Assembly (NCBI RefSeq): GCF_002206625.1 | Contig: NZ_NGUP01000003.1 | Location: 208,968 to 272,967 of the forward strand | Reading direction: 5' to 3' | DNA from: Polynucleobacter campilacus | Lineage (GTDB): Bacteria; Pseudomonadota; Gammaproteobacteria; Burkholderiales; Burkholderiaceae | DNA: 64,000 bases | Shown: positions 37,076-46,857 of the stretch, in pieces | Layout of the letters: each line of letters opens with the position of its first letter | Numbering within the stretch: position 1 is the first letter of the stretch | Notes under the pieces: model-generated | What the model saw: only the letters and a program-made list of their open reading frames with translations | Told to the model about the DNA's origin: nothing | Databases searched by the model: none | Made by a program: the position numbers and the translations under genes

Positions 37076-38275
37076 TTAAGCGTAGCGACGCAATCTCAGA
37101 GAGAACTCGCGCAAGCTCGTTAAGCCACTATCTTCAGCGCGCTGACACCAAGCGTGCAACTGTGCAACTAACTGCTCTCTAGTGGCGTTAGAGCGACCCC
37201 AGATAGCCTGTAGATCGCGACGCATCTCAATCATCTTACGTAGCTGTGCATTGCTTGCCATTAATTCCTCAAGCTTTGCTCGCTCCTGCTCGCTCAGACG
37301 TGACTCGTCTTTGGCCAACCAAGTGCGAGCATCACTTAAATGAGATGCAAGCACCTGCATATGTTGCGCTTCATTGCTAAAAAACTGACGTAATGTTTTG
37401 CTATAGCGCGCCATGATTTCATAACGATTTGCAATGATGGCTTCCAAGGTGTTCTGATCGGCAGGACGCAAATCGCTCAGCACTGGCTTGGGTGGGGTTT
37501 TCTTGACATTAGCCAAGCCCACTAGGCTCAGGATCTGAATGTACATCCAGCCAATATCAAACTCGTACCATTTGTTTGATAGCTTAGCGCTAGTAGCAAA
37601 GGTGTGGTGATTGTTGTGCAGCTCTTCGCCACCAATCAAAATTCCCCAGGGGATAATATTCGTAGCGGCATCTTCACAATCGAAATTACGATAACCCCAA
37701 TAGTGACCAATACCGTTAATCACGCCGGCTGCAGTAATAGGAATCCACAACATTTGGACAGCCCAAACCGTGAGACCAAGACCTCCAAATAAAAATACAT
37801 CGATGATGAGCATGATGGCAACACCCTGCCAAGAAAACTTGGAGTAAACATTGCGCTCAAGCCAATCATTAGGAGTGCCATGGCCGAACTTTTCCATCGT
37901 CTCTTGGTTTTTGGCTTCATTTTTGTAAAGCTCAGCACCACGAGAAAGTACAGTACCAATTCCTAAAATTTGTGGGCTATGTGGATCATCTACTGTCTCG
38001 CATTTAGCATGGTGCTTACGATGAATTGAGGCCCACTCCTTGGTAACCATGCCTGTGGTCAGCCAGAGCCAAAAACGGAAGAAATGAGAAACAATCGGGT
38101 GCAAATCCAAGGCCCGATGCGCTTGGCAACGATGCAAGTAGATGGTGACCGCCGCGATCGTGATGTGGGTGGCTACCAAAGTAAAAATGGTAATTTGCCA
38201 CCAGGACCAATCAAGGTAACCATTGGCTAGCCAATGAAGAAATAAATCAAAACCTGAGCTTGAAGCTGTATTCAA
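37076..38275 (-). CDS. Membrane fatty-acid (acyl) desaturase with C-terminal helical extension
   Basis: Di-iron membrane desaturase, probably of the delta-9 acyl-CoA/acyl-lipid type used to keep membranes fluid. 399 residues. Three histidine boxes: HRCQAHRA, HRKHHAKCE and HNNHHTF, with four hydrophobic segments between them. The catalytic region ends near residue 260; the remaining ~135 residues are charged and helical (QNTLEAIIANRYEIMARY, LSEQERAKLEELMA), unlike minimal desaturases. TTG 38275 is the only plausible start, with AGGG about 9 nt upstream. It is convergent with rpmG and shares a terminator. Confidence 0.88.
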   Translation of the reverse strand: MNTASSSGFDLFLHWLANGYLDWSWWQITIFTLVATHITIAAVTIYLHRCQAHRALDLHPIVSHFFRFWLWLTTGMVTKEWASIHRKHHAKCETVDDPHSPQILGIGTVLSRGAELYKNEAKNQETMEKFGHGTPNDWLERNVYSKFSWQGVAIMLIIDVFLFGGLGLTVWAVQMLWIPITAAGVINGIGHYWGYRNFDCEDAATNIIPWGILIGGEELHNNHHTFATSAKLSNKWYEFDIGWMYIQILSLVGLANVKKTPPKPVLSDLRPADQNTLEAIIANRYEIMARYSKTLRQFFSNEAQHMQVLASHLSDARTWLAKDESRLSEQERAKLEELMASNAQLRKMIEMRRDLQAIWGRSNATREQLVAQLHAWCQRAEDSGLTSLREFSLRLRRYA

Positions 38276-38289
38276 AAGTGCATCCCTAA

Positions 38290-38305
38290 AGAGGTCTAAA
38301 CCTCT
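38290..38305. repeat. Inverted repeat between rsmB-like and desaturase genes
   Basis: AGAGGT-CTAA-ACCTCT, a perfect 6-4-6 repeat that overlaps the rsmB-like stop codon, 15 bp upstream of the desaturase TTG. There is no T-run on the minus strand, so a terminator is doubtful; it may be an operator or leader hairpin. Confidence 0.3.
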
Positions 38306-39863
38306 ATTTTAGTTCTTTCACAGCCTTTTTGGTTTTGACTTGTGCCTCTTTTTCTATTGCTTTTTCAGAATTTGGAGCTGGGGCAGCAGCCTTCTTTTGG
38401 AAAACAGCACCAAAAAAGCCATCTGTTCCATGAATATGAGGCCAAAGCTGCCACCAAGGGTTATCTGGACTACACCCTAAAGGAAGTTTGTCATTTGGAA
38501 AGAGTGGCTTTAGGGCTTGTGCGGCAGGCACCACCTCAAATTGAGGGTGCTTTGCCAGAAAATCCTCTGCAATTGCTTGATTTTCTTGAGGCAAAAGACT
38601 GCAAGTGGCATAAACCAAGCGGCCGCCTGGTTTTAATAAACGGGCAGCAGAAGCCAAAATATTCATTTGCTTTTGATTGAGTTCTAGAACCCCTGTTGGG
38701 GTTTGGCGCCATTTGAGGTCTGGATTACGTCTCAGGGTACCCATTCCACTGCAAGGGGCATCTACTAGAACACGATCGATCTTTCCAGCCAAGCGTTTGA
38801 TCTTAGCGTCGTTCTCACTATCGATCCATACGGGATGAACGTTAGAGAGGCCGCTGCGGGCTTGCCGTGGCTTTAAGTTAGCTAAGCGACGCTCAGATGT
38901 ATCAAATGCATAGAGGCGCCCTGTAGAGCGCATCAAAGCTCCAATCGCCAAAGTTTTGCCACCTGCTCCAGCACAAAAGTCGACAACCATCTCGCCACGT
39001 TTAGGCGCGAGAAGATAGGCAAGAAGCTGACTACCTTCATCCTGTACTTCAAACATACCTGCTTTAAATCCAGCCGTATTTTGCAAAGCAGGCTTGCCCA
39101 TAATGCGCACACCATCTGGTGCATATGGAGTTGGGATTGCTTGATAGCGACCACCCAATGCATTCATCTGCACGAGTAATTCTTCGCGATTGGTCTTCAT
39201 GGTGTTTGCACGCAAATCTAATAGCGCTGGGTGCATTAATGATTTGGCTAGCTCTTCGCGTGTTTCTTCACCAGGATATTTTCCAAACGCATCCCATAAC
39301 CACTCCGGCAAATTATTACGAACGAGAGAATTTAATGCGCTAGGATCTACCGTAGCAAAACGTTGTAGCCATTCATACTCACCAGGCTTTAGCACGTGTG
39401 CCAAATCCGCAATAGCACTCTCTGCACGATTCGCAGAGCCGAGCCCACCCTCAGACAGAGCGGACAGCAAACCCAATAGGGCTAGGCGTCTGGCCTGAGA
39501 GCCTTCGCCACTGGAAGCAAATTGTGAGAATTCATTTTTACGACGCAAGATTGCAAAAGCACTCTCTGCAATCAGAGCACGATCTCGATTTCCGAGTTGC
39601 GGCTCGGCGCGAAAATAGCGGCTTACAACACGATCAGATGGCTGTTCAAAGCTTAGTAGTTCGGGTAAGAGCCTTTCCAGATGAAGCGCATGCTGAGGCA
39701 ATGCCTTGGCATTAGAAAAATTCTTCTGACCTTCGGGTGCAATTAAGTTTCCGCTTGCATTGCGTCGCTCTGGGCGGCGCTGTGGATCATTCGATTTAGC
39801 AGCGTAACTTTTATGTGGGGCAAGTCTGTTTCCAGATTTACGGGGTGGACGTTCTGCACTCAT
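38304..39863 (-). CDS. rsmB: RsmB/NOP-family RNA (cytosine-5)-methyltransferase
   Basis: SAM-dependent rRNA m5C methyltransferase, 519 residues. The N-terminus is Lys/Arg-rich, followed by a NusB-like helical region (SRYFRAEPQLGNRDRALIAE) and the Rossmann catalytic domain: VDFCAGAGGKTLAIGALM for SAM, DAPCSGMGTLRRNPDL with the first catalytic Cys, and YATCSLLPQEN with the second. The C-terminal tail is Lys/Ala-rich. This architecture fits RsmB (16S C967), but exact target is inferred. Its ATG overlaps the purN stop by 4 bp. Confidence 0.88.
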   Translation of the reverse strand: MSAERPPRKSGNRLAPHKSYAAKSNDPQRRPERRNASGNLIAPEGQKNFSNAKALPQHALHLERLLPELLSFEQPSDRVVSRYFRAEPQLGNRDRALIAESAFAILRRKNEFSQFASSGEGSQARRLALLGLLSALSEGGLGSANRAESAIADLAHVLKPGEYEWLQRFATVDPSALNSLVRNNLPEWLWDAFGKYPGEETREELAKSLMHPALLDLRANTMKTNREELLVQMNALGGRYQAIPTPYAPDGVRIMGKPALQNTAGFKAGMFEVQDEGSQLLAYLLAPKRGEMVVDFCAGAGGKTLAIGALMRSTGRLYAFDTSERRLANLKPRQARSGLSNVHPVWIDSENDAKIKRLAGKIDRVLVDAPCSGMGTLRRNPDLKWRQTPTGVLELNQKQMNILASAARLLKPGGRLVYATCSLLPQENQAIAEDFLAKHPQFEVVPAAQALKPLFPNDKLPLGCSPDNPWWQLWPHIHGTDGFFGAVFQKKAAAPAPNSEKAIEKEAQVKTKKAVKELK

Positions 39864-40489
39864 AATTTGAAAAATTGCGGCTCTTGGGGTTGAAGCTTCA
39901 CTTGATTACCTTCTATTCGCAATCGTCCATCGAGGAACCATTTTACGGCCCGCGGGTAAATCTGATGCTCAGCCACTAAAACACGGGCTGCCAAGGTATC
40001 AGCATCGTCGCCTTCGCGGACTGGAACGGAAGCTTGGCAAATAATCGGCCCCTCATCTACGCCCTCAGTGACAAAGTGCACGGTGGCACCATGCTCCTGA
40101 ACGCCAGCCTCTAAAGCCCGTTCATGGGTATGTAAACCAGGAAATGCTGGCAAGAGGGCTGGATGAATATTAATGAGGCGACCCTCAAAATGACGTATGA
40201 AGCCTGGGGTCAGAATTCTCATAAAACCCGCCAGAACGACTAAATCAGCCCCTAATTCGTCTATTTTCTCGATTAGGGCTTCATCAAAGGATTCTCGAGT
40301 GGCATGCTCTTTATGCTCCACAACGACGGCTGGAATACCCTCCGTGCGAGCAAATTCAAGGCCCCTAGCCGCAGAGTGATTGGCTATCACCCCAGCAAAT
40401 TTGACTGGCCACCGCTCTTTTTGAGCAGTTTTGACGATAGCCTCGAAATTGGATCCGCGGCCTGAGATTAAGGTAACGATAGAAAGCAT
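39860..40489 (-). CDS. purN: Phosphoribosylglycinamide formyltransferase
   Basis: Third step of purine synthesis: formylation of GAR with 10-formyl-THF. 209 residues from ATG 40489 (MLSIVTLISGRGSNFEAIV); the longer frame reaches into ribF and is rejected. GRGSNFEAI binds the phosphate; IHPALLPAFPGLHTHERAL and HFVTEGVDEGPII contain the catalytic His and Asp (the Asn is in the preceding INIHP). TATATT ends 6 nt before the ATG and no Shine-Dalgarno sequence is present. purM is elsewhere in the window, so the two genes are not in an operon. Confidence 0.95.
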   Translation of the reverse strand: MLSIVTLISGRGSNFEAIVKTAQKERWPVKFAGVIANHSAARGLEFARTEGIPAVVVEHKEHATRESFDEALIEKIDELGADLVVLAGFMRILTPGFIRHFEGRLINIHPALLPAFPGLHTHERALEAGVQEHGATVHFVTEGVDEGPIICQASVPVREGDDADTLAARVLVAEHQIYPRAVKWFLDGRLRIEGNQVKLQPQEPQFFKL

Positions 40490-40495
40490 GCCCAC

Positions 40496-40503
40496 AATAT
40501 AAT
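40496..40503. promoter_or_regulatory. Overlapping divergent -10 elements of purN and ribF
   Basis: AATATAAT gives TATAAT on the plus strand (40498-40503, toward ribF) and TATATT on the minus strand (40501-40496, 6 nt before the purN ATG). The ribF leader would be about 20 nt; purN would be leaderless. No good -35 on either side. Confidence 0.45.
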
Positions 40504-40528
40504 TGATGGCTACCCTGAAAGCGATTTT

Positions 40529-41479
40529 GTGAACGTATTCCGTGGCCCGACCCAGTTTTCTGCAGGACCTGCTTGTGCCCTTAGCATCGGTAATTTCGAT
40601 GGCGTGCACAGGGGTCATCGCGCCCTACTAAAACAGCTTGTTGATGGCGCCAAAGAACGAGGCTTAGTGAGCTGCGTCATGACCTTTGAGCCACACCCTA
40701 AAGAATTCTTCTCACCAGAACAAGCTCCACCTCGTATTCTGAATCTACGCGACAAACTGGCAGCATTAGCACAGCTTGGAATTGATCAGGTGGTAGTGGA
40801 GCATTTCAATGCCGCTTTTGCACGGCTTACACCAGATGAGTTCGTCTCTGAAATTATTGTTAAGCGCCTAAATGCCAAATGGATTTTGATTGGTGATGAT
40901 TTTTGCTATGGGGCAAAGCGCGCTGGTAATTTTTCGAGTCTCAAGGCTGCCGGTGAAAAATATGGCTTTGAAGTTTCTAGTATTCAAACTATCTCAGAAG
41001 ATGGTGAACGTATTTCTAGTTCTGCTTTAAGGGCAGCACTTGGTAGTGGTGATATGAACCTAGCCGAAAAATTATTAGGTCGCCCTTATGGAATTTCTGG
41101 CCATGTCATTCATGGTCAGCAATTAGGCCGCAAACTTGGCTTCCCTACTTTAAATCTTGCAGTTGCCAACCACTTGCATCACCGTAAGCCAGCAACTACT
41201 GGAATCTTTACTGCGCAGGTATTAGGTCTTAGCGATAAACCCCTGCCAGCTGTAGCCAGCCTGGGAGTCAGACCAACAGTCGAAGATGAGGGACGCGTCT
41301 TGCTTGAGACACACATCTTTGATTACCAACAAGATGTCTACGGAAAAATTATTACCGTAGAGCTCTTAGAAAAAATTCGTGACGAGGCAAAGTATGATGA
41401 CCTCGATGCACTCACAAAAGCAATCGCAGCAGATGCAAAGCACGCCAGAAATTATTTCCAGAAAAAAACTTATGTCTGA
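40529..41479 (+). CDS. ribF: Bifunctional riboflavin kinase / FAD synthetase
   Basis: Makes FMN and FAD from riboflavin. 316 residues from GTG 40529. The N-terminal nucleotidyltransferase domain has [16 protein letters not shown] (HxGH-like) near residue 20 and [14 protein letters not shown]; the C-terminal riboflavin kinase domain begins at [12 protein letters not shown] and has [11 protein letters not shown] with the PTxN motif. Its end overlaps ileS by 8 bp, starting the ribF-ileS-lspA run that is conserved in many proteobacteria. No FMN riboswitch fits in the 40-bp spacer to purN. Confidence 0.95.
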   Translation: MNVFRGPTQFSAGPACALSIGNFDGVHRGHRALLKQLVDGAKERGLVSCVMTFEPHPKEFFSPEQAPPRILNLRDKLAALAQLGIDQVVVEHFNAAFARLTPDEFVSEIIVKRLNAKWILIGDDFCYGAKRAGNFSSLKAAGEKYGFEVSSIQTISEDGERISSSALRAALGSGDMNLAEKLLGRPYGISGHVIHGQQLGRKLGFPTLNLAVANHLHHRKPATTGIFTAQVLGLSDKPLPAVASLGVRPTVEDEGRVLLETHIFDYQQDVYGKIITVELLEKIRDEAKYDDLDALTKAIAADAKHARNYFQKKTYV

Positions 41480-44333
41480 AAAAGAAAACTCTTACCCCGT
41501 CAATCTTCTCGATACCGCGTTTCCAATGCGGGGAGACCTAGCCAAGCGCGAACCACAATGGGTTGCTCAGTGGCAAAAAAATAAGCTTTACGAAAAAATT
41601 CGTGCGGCACACGCCAACCAAACGAAATTCATTTTGCACGATGGTCCTCCATATGCGAACGGTGATATTCATATTGGACATGCAGTAAACAAGATTCTAA
41701 AAGACATCATCGTCAAATCCCGTTGGTTAATGGGCTTTGACTCTGCCTATGTGCCGGGCTGGGATTGCCACGGTATGCCGATTGAGATTCAGATTGAAAA
41801 GCAGTTTGGTAAAAACTTGCCGACTGCTGAAGTCCAATCCAAGGCGCGCGCCTATGCACAAGTACAAGTAGATAAGCAGAAAAAAGACTTTGAGCGCTTA
41901 GGTGTACTCGGAGACTGGAACAACCCTTATCTCACTATGAGCTACCGTAATGAGGCCGATGAAATACGTGCTCTAGGCAAGATTTGGGAAAAAGGCTACG
42001 TCTTTCGTGGCCTAAAGCCCGTGAACTGGTGCTTTGATTGCGGCTCTGCTCTGGCGGAAGCTGAAGTCGAATACCAAGACAAGACTGATCCAACCGTGGA
42101 TGTCGGCTTTGCATTTGATGAAGCCCAGCGTCCACAGCTTGCCAAAGCTTTTGGACTCTCAGAACTTCCAAACAAGCCTGGTCAGATTGTGATTTGGACC
42201 ACTACACCCTGGACCATTCCTGCAAATCAGGCCATGAATGTTCATCCTGAGCTAACTTATGCCTTAGTTGATGTCGGTGATAAGTTATTAATTCTGGCAA
42301 AAGATCGTGTTGAAACTTGCTTACAAGACTATGGCCTCGAAGGTAAAGTAATTGCAACTTGTGCTGGCACTCAATTAGCAAACATTTCCTTCTGGCATCC
42401 ACTTGCGCCATTGCATGATGGCTACAAACGTCTCTCGCCAATCTACCCAGCTGAATACGTCACTCTGGATACTGGCACCGGCATTGTTCACTCTGCACCT
42501 GCTTATGGTGAGGAGGACTTTAAGTCCTGCAAAGCAAACAAACTAGCTGACAACGATATTCTGAATCCAGTCATGGGTAATGGTGTGTACGCATCATGGT
42601 TACCGCTCTTTGCTAACGAGTACATCTGGAAAGCTAATCCAAAAATCGTTGAAGCAATGCGTGAAGCTGGCAGCTTGCTTCGCGATAAAACCTACACACA
42701 CTCTTACATGCACTGCTGGCGCCACAAGTCGCCGATTATCTATCGCGCTACTTCGCAGTGGTTTGCAAGTATGGATAAAAAGCCTTCAGATGGCAAAGCG
42801 AGCTTACGTGAAACAGCATTAGCCGGTATTGAGAACACTGACTTCTTCCCTGCTTGGGGTAAACAACGTCTACACAGCATGATTGCTAATCGTCCTGACT
42901 GGACCTTGTCACGTCAGCGCCAATGGGGGGTACCAATGGCTTTCTTTATTCATAAAGAAAGTGGTGAGCCTCATCCGCGAACTGTTGAGTTACTTGAAGA
43001 AGTTGCCAAGCGCGTAGAAAAAGATGGCATTGAAGCTTGGCAGAAATTAGAAGTTTCTGAGCTACTAGGTGATGAAGCCTCCCAATATGAAAAAAACCGT
43101 GACACGCTAGACGTTTGGTTTGATTCAGGGACAACCCATTGGCATGTGATTCGTGGTTCACATCGCAATGAATTGCTTACTGCAGATGCCCAAACTCTAA
43201 ATGGCCGCTTGGCTGATTTATACCTAGAAGGCTCAGATCAGCATCGTGGCTGGTTCCACTCCTCATTGCTGACTGGCGCAATGCTCGATGGCAAGCCACC
43301 CTACAAAGCGCTCCTAACTCACGGCTTCACAGTTGATGGTCAAGGTCGCAAGATGAGTAAGTCTGTTGGTAATGTGATTGCTCCACAGCAAGTTGCCGAC
43401 AAACTCGGCGCTGAAATTATTCGTCTTTGGGTAGCTTCTACAGATTACTCAGGTGAAATGACGATCTCGGATGAGATTCTCAAGCGCGTTACCGAAAGTT
43501 ATCGCCGTATTCGTAATACCTTGCGCTTCTTGCTGGCCAATCTTTCTGATTTTGATCCAAGCCAGCATGCCATGCCTGCTGATCAATGGCTAGAAATCGA
43601 TCGCTATGCTGTCGCACTAGCAAATCAAATCCAAACTGATGTTCAGGCGCATTACAAGGCCTATGAATTTCATCCAGCGGTGGCGCGGATGCTGTCATTT
43701 TGCTCAGAAGATTTAGGTGGATTCTATTTAGACATTCTGAAAGATCGCCTCTACACCAGCGCACCTGATTCACCGGACCGTCGTGCAGCTCAAAATGCTT
43801 TATTTCATATCACCCAAAATCTTTTGAAGTGGCTTGCGCCCTTCCTCTCCTTTACTGCAGAAGAAGCATGGCAGGACTTTCCACATGGCTCGGGAAATAA
43901 ACCTTCTGAGTCAATCTTCATGCAAGAGTTTGGCACCTTCCCAGAAATTAGCAAAGCAGATGAATTGCTTGCTAAATGGAGCCGTATTCGTGAAATTCGC
44001 TCTGAAGTCACTAAGGCAATTGAGATTGAACGTGAAGCCGGTAATGTCGGCTCATCTCTGCAGGCCGAACTTACGATTAAGATCGGTGATATTGACTTTG
44101 CCATCTTGCATTCACTAGAAGATGATTTACGCTTTGTCACCATTACCTCTAGCGCCAATATTGAACTCAGCAATGATGGCTTAGAGGTCTTAGTCCGTGG
44201 CAGCCAATATAAGAAGTGCGGTCGTTGCTGGCATCACACCCAGGATGTTGGTAGCAATGCAGACCACTCTGAACTCTGTGGTCGCTGTATTAGCAATCTT
44301 TTTGGTGATGGTAATCACCGCTTGTTTGCTTAA
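41472..44333 (+). CDS. ileS: Isoleucyl-tRNA synthetase
   Basis: Class Ia synthetase, 953 residues from ATG 41472 ([21 protein letters not shown]); the longer frame lies in ribF. HIGH region [24 protein letters not shown] region [16 protein letters not shown], and a C-terminal zinc finger [12 protein letters not shown] paired with [10 protein letters not shown]. The editing domain includes [15 protein letters not shown]. The presence of the C-terminal zinc site and DWDCHGMP-like [11 protein letters not shown] marks the bacterial E. coli-like form. Followed by lspA after 12 bp. Confidence 0.97.
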   Translation: MSEKENSYPVNLLDTAFPMRGDLAKREPQWVAQWQKNKLYEKIRAAHANQTKFILHDGPPYANGDIHIGHAVNKILKDIIVKSRWLMGFDSAYVPGWDCHGMPIEIQIEKQFGKNLPTAEVQSKARAYAQVQVDKQKKDFERLGVLGDWNNPYLTMSYRNEADEIRALGKIWEKGYVFRGLKPVNWCFDCGSALAEAEVEYQDKTDPTVDVGFAFDEAQRPQLAKAFGLSELPNKPGQIVIWTTTPWTIPANQAMNVHPELTYALVDVGDKLLILAKDRVETCLQDYGLEGKVIATCAGTQLANISFWHPLAPLHDGYKRLSPIYPAEYVTLDTGTGIVHSAPAYGEEDFKSCKANKLADNDILNPVMGNGVYASWLPLFANEYIWKANPKIVEAMREAGSLLRDKTYTHSYMHCWRHKSPIIYRATSQWFASMDKKPSDGKASLRETALAGIENTDFFPAWGKQRLHSMIANRPDWTLSRQRQWGVPMAFFIHKESGEPHPRTVELLEEVAKRVEKDGIEAWQKLEVSELLGDEASQYEKNRDTLDVWFDSGTTHWHVIRGSHRNELLTADAQTLNGRLADLYLEGSDQHRGWFHSSLLTGAMLDGKPPYKALLTHGFTVDGQGRKMSKSVGNVIAPQQVADKLGAEIIRLWVASTDYSGEMTISDEILKRVTESYRRIRNTLRFLLANLSDFDPSQHAMPADQWLEIDRYAVALANQIQTDVQAHYKAYEFHPAVARMLSFCSEDLGGFYLDILKDRLYTSAPDSPDRRAAQNALFHITQNLLKWLAPFLSFTAEEAWQDFPHGSGNKPSESIFMQEFGTFPEISKADELLAKWSRIREIRSEVTKAIEIEREAGNVGSSLQAELTIKIGDIDFAILHSLEDDLRFVTITSSANIELSNDGLEVLVRGSQYKKCGRCWHHTQDVGSNADHSELCGRCISNLFGDGNHRLFA

Positions 44334-44345
44334 AAGATCCATTCG

Positions 44346-44834
44346 ATGAGTATTTCATTTCTACGCTCTCTGGCAATCGCAACGATCATCTTGCTCTTAG
44401 ATCAACTGAGCAAGTGGTCAGCATTAAGCAATTTGCAGTTAGGTATTCCAGAACCAGTTCTTCCTTTTATGAATTGGCTATTGCTCTTTAACCCTGGGGC
44501 AGCATTTTCTTTTCTAGCCCAAAGCTCTGGATGGCAGCGTTGGTTCTTTACGATCGTAGGTCTAGTAGCCTGTATCTATATTATTTGGCTCCTTCGTAAA
44601 AGCCAAAACGATAAAATGCTTTGTATCGCTCTCAGCCTGATTCTAGGGGGCGCTCTGGGGAATGTATTAGATCGAATCATGTACGGCGCTGTCGTTGATT
44701 TTATCGACCTTCATTACGCTAACTGGCATTGGCCAGCATTCAATATTGCTGATAGCGCTATTTGTATTGGTGCAGCCCTGATTATTTGGGGTGAATTGCG
44801 TAAGTCATTTGGCAAATCTGCCCAATCCCATTAA
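44346..44834 (+). CDS. lspA: Lipoprotein signal peptidase (signal peptidase II)
   Basis: Aspartyl protease that cleaves prolipoprotein signals in the inner membrane. 162 residues with four membrane segments. The catalytic aspartates lie in GNVLDRIMYGAVVDFIDLH and FNIADSAICIGA (NxxD and NxADS motifs). FNPGAAFSFLA is the other conserved patch. It sits 12 bp after ileS and 9 bp before coaBC. The livK product, with its lipobox, is a likely substrate. Confidence 0.95.
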   Translation: MSISFLRSLAIATIILLLDQLSKWSALSNLQLGIPEPVLPFMNWLLLFNPGAAFSFLAQSSGWQRWFFTIVGLVACIYIIWLLRKSQNDKMLCIALSLILGGALGNVLDRIMYGAVVDFIDLHYANWHWPAFNIADSAICIGAALIIWGELRKSFGKSAQSH

Positions 44835-44843
44835 GCTGGCGCT

Positions 44844-46055
44844 ATGCAATCACTTTTAAATAAGAAAATCGTGCTCGGGATCTCTGGTGGTATTGCTGCT
44901 TATAAGACCCCTGAGCTTGCACGCCAATTGATGCAAGAAGGCGCTTCTGTTCAGGTGGTGATGACTGAAGCTGCAACACAATTTGTAACACCCGTCACGA
45001 TGCAAGCGCTCACAGGCAATCCTGTCTTCACTAGTCAGTGGGATAGTAGTGTTAGCAACAATATGGCTCACATAGAGCTCTCCCGTTCTGCTGACGCTAT
45101 CGTCATTGCACCTGCTAGCGCTGACTTGATGGCTAAGCTCTCCCTAGGCTTAGCTGATGACTTACTCAGCACACTGTGTCTTGCCCGAGATTGCCCTCTC
45201 TTACTTGCACCAGCAATGAATAAACAAATGTGGGAGCACGCTGCAACCCAAAGAAGTGTGGAGCGCCTCAATAAAGATGGAGTTGTCTTTCTTGGTCCAA
45301 CCAGCGGCTTTCAGGCGTGTGGTGAAGTAGGTATGGGCAGAATGCTAGAGCCTTTTGAAATCGCGGAGCAAGTCATTGCTTTCTTTCAAAAGAAAACTTT
45401 GACGGGTAAAAAAGTATTGATTACTGCTGGCCCTACCTTTGAGGCAATCGATCCAGTGCGCGGCATCACTAATCACAGCTCAGGCAAGATGGGCTTTGCT
45501 ATCGCGCGTGCAGCTGTTGAGGCAGGCGCCCAAGTACACCTCATTGCAGGCCCCTGTGACTTAACAACTCCACTGGAAGCGACCGGAAAAATTACTCGCA
45601 GCAATGTGAGAAGCGCAAAAGAAATGCATGCGGCAACATTAAATGGCTCTGATTGCGATATCTTCTTTGCAGTTGCCGCAGTGGCTGATTGGGGTATTGC
45701 AAAGCCTGCTCAAGAAAAGATCAAGCGCCAAGACAAATCAGCTCCCAGCATTGAATTTATTGCGAACCCAGACATTCTTTTAGATGTCGCTAAAACTGTA
45801 AAAATGAAAGCTGGCAAACCTCACCCATACTGTGTAGGTTTTGCAGCAGAATCTAGCGATTTAGAAAAACATGTCCAAGAAAAACGTAAGCGCAAGGGCA
45901 TTCCAATGGTTGTCGGCAATATCGGGCCGGAAACATTTGGTAGCGATCTCAATCAATTACTTGTCATCGATGAAACTGGTAGCAAGAAAATCGCTAAAGC
46001 CCAAAAACTTCAACTTGCTCGTCAACTCATTGCGCTTGTCGCCAAGAAAATTTAA
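44844..46055 (+). CDS. coaBC: Bifunctional phosphopantothenoylcysteine decarboxylase / phosphopantothenate-cysteine ligase
   Basis: Two sequential steps of coenzyme A synthesis. 403 residues. The N-terminal flavin-dependent decarboxylase has GISGGIAAYKTPELARQL, the active His in MAHIELSRSADAIVIAPA, and PAMNKQMWEH. The C-terminal ligase has LITAGPTFEAIDPVRGITN, SSGKMGFAIA and AAVADW. The KKRKG-type loop KRKRKGIPMVVGN is also present. No Shine-Dalgarno sequence is obvious, but it follows lspA by only 9 bp. panB, which begins at the window's end, belongs to the same pathway. Confidence 0.96.
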   Translation: MQSLLNKKIVLGISGGIAAYKTPELARQLMQEGASVQVVMTEAATQFVTPVTMQALTGNPVFTSQWDSSVSNNMAHIELSRSADAIVIAPASADLMAKLSLGLADDLLSTLCLARDCPLLLAPAMNKQMWEHAATQRSVERLNKDGVVFLGPTSGFQACGEVGMGRMLEPFEIAEQVIAFFQKKTLTGKKVLITAGPTFEAIDPVRGITNHSSGKMGFAIARAAVEAGAQVHLIAGPCDLTTPLEATGKITRSNVRSAKEMHAATLNGSDCDIFFAVAAVADWGIAKPAQEKIKRQDKSAPSIEFIANPDILLDVAKTVKMKAGKPHPYCVGFAAESSDLEKHVQEKRKRKGIPMVVGNIGPETFGSDLNQLLVIDETGSKKIAKAQKLQLARQLIALVAKKI

Positions 46056-46085
46056 ATACCCTCGCTACCCGCTTTAGGAAATTCT

Positions 46086-46535
46086 ATGCAATCACTCCAA
46101 GTCAAAATTCTCGATGAACGTATGCGCGACCAATTGCCGACTTATGGCACACCAGGTAGTGCTGGACTAGACTTACGCGCTTGCATTGATGAAATGATCG
46201 AGATAGCACCAGGTCAAACCGTCCTAGTGCCAACAGGCTTAGCTATCTTTGTTGAAGATCCGCGTTATGCTGCATTTATTCTTCCACGCTCAGGCCTTGG
46301 CCATAAGCATGGAATAGTCTTAGGAAATTTAGTTGGCTTAATCGACTCCGATTACCAAGGTCAGTTGATGGTAAGCACCTGGAATCGCGGTGCAACGCCA
46401 TTTAAGCTAGAGCCTATGGAGCGCTTAGCTCAACTAGTAGTGATGCCAGTCCAGCAAGTACAGCTCAAAGTGGTTGAAGAGTTTACTGAGAGCAGTCGTG
46501 GTGCTGGAGGCTTTGGAAGTACCGGGCGAGCTTGA
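46086..46535 (+). CDS. dut: Deoxyuridine 5'-triphosphate nucleotidohydrolase
   Basis: Trimeric dUTPase that hydrolyses dUTP to dUMP. 149 residues, all five motifs visible: GSAGLDLRA (I), [11 protein letters not shown] (II), [13 protein letters not shown] (III), [10 protein letters not shown] (IV) and the C-terminal P-loop-like [10 protein letters not shown] (V) that closes over the active site. AGGAAATTCT precedes the ATG. It is last in the ribF-ileS-lspA-coaBC-dut run; coaBC-dut adjacency is common in bacteria. A terminator follows. Confidence 0.97.
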   Translation: MQSLQVKILDERMRDQLPTYGTPGSAGLDLRACIDEMIEIAPGQTVLVPTGLAIFVEDPRYAAFILPRSGLGHKHGIVLGNLVGLIDSDYQGQLMVSTWNRGATPFKLEPMERLAQLVVMPVQQVQLKVVEEFTESSRGAGGFGSTGRA

Positions 46536-46548
46536 TACAAGCTTCAAT

Positions 46549-46576
46549 AAAAAAGCCACCCTTAGGTGGCTTTTTT
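46549..46576. terminator. Bidirectional terminator between dut and the H1-like gene
   Basis: AAAAAAGCCACC (46549-46560) pairs with GGTGGCTTTTTT (46565-46576) around loop CTTA. The A-run and T-run on either side suit both converging transcripts. Confidence 0.88.
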
Positions 46577-46599
46577 ATTTCACAAATCCAGACTGAGAT

Positions 46600-46833
46600 T
46601 TATTTGCGAATATGCGCGTGACGGGCAGCATCCTGTGACATACCTGCGCCCTTACCCTCGCGGGATTCTTTTTCAGCAGAAATTTCTTTGCGGCGCTCTT
46701 TACAAGAGCCTGCAATTTCTTGCAGGGCTTTGCGAGCGCGGGTAGCAGATGCTTTAATGCCTTTGCCTTCGAACTTTTCATGCTCAGCCTTGTAAGCCTC
46801 AAAAGCGTCCAGTAATTTATCGTGGTGTGACAT
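46600..46833 (-). CDS. Small basic protein resembling histone H1 / Hc1
   Basis: 77-residue, highly charged, helix-rich protein of unproven function. The core FEGKGIKASATRARKAL then QEIAGSCKERRKEISAEK matches from memory the Hc1/bacterial histone H1 pattern (xGNKAAxTRxRKxLxEL...RKExxxxK), known from chlamydial Hc1 and short Bacteroidetes proteins. The tail (GAGMSQDAARHAHIRK) is not part of that pattern. The start at 46833 has AAAGGAAA upstream. It lies 24 bp after clpA on the same strand, so it may share the clpSA transcript. DNA or RNA binding is inference; a phasin-like or structural role cannot be excluded. Confidence 0.7.
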   Translation of the reverse strand: MSHHDKLLDAFEAYKAEHEKFEGKGIKASATRARKALQEIAGSCKERRKEISAEKESREGKGAGMSQDAARHAHIRK

Positions 46834-46857
46834 ATTTTCCTTTAAGACTGCTATTGG

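Noticed and set aside
40490..40528. FMN riboswitch before ribF
   Set aside because: The spacer is 39 bp, too short for an RFN element, and its conserved bases are absent.
40506..40532. Eight-codon upstream frame overlapping the ribF GTG
   Set aside because: Its ATG lies only 2 nt after the -10 hexamer, so it is probably outside the transcript.
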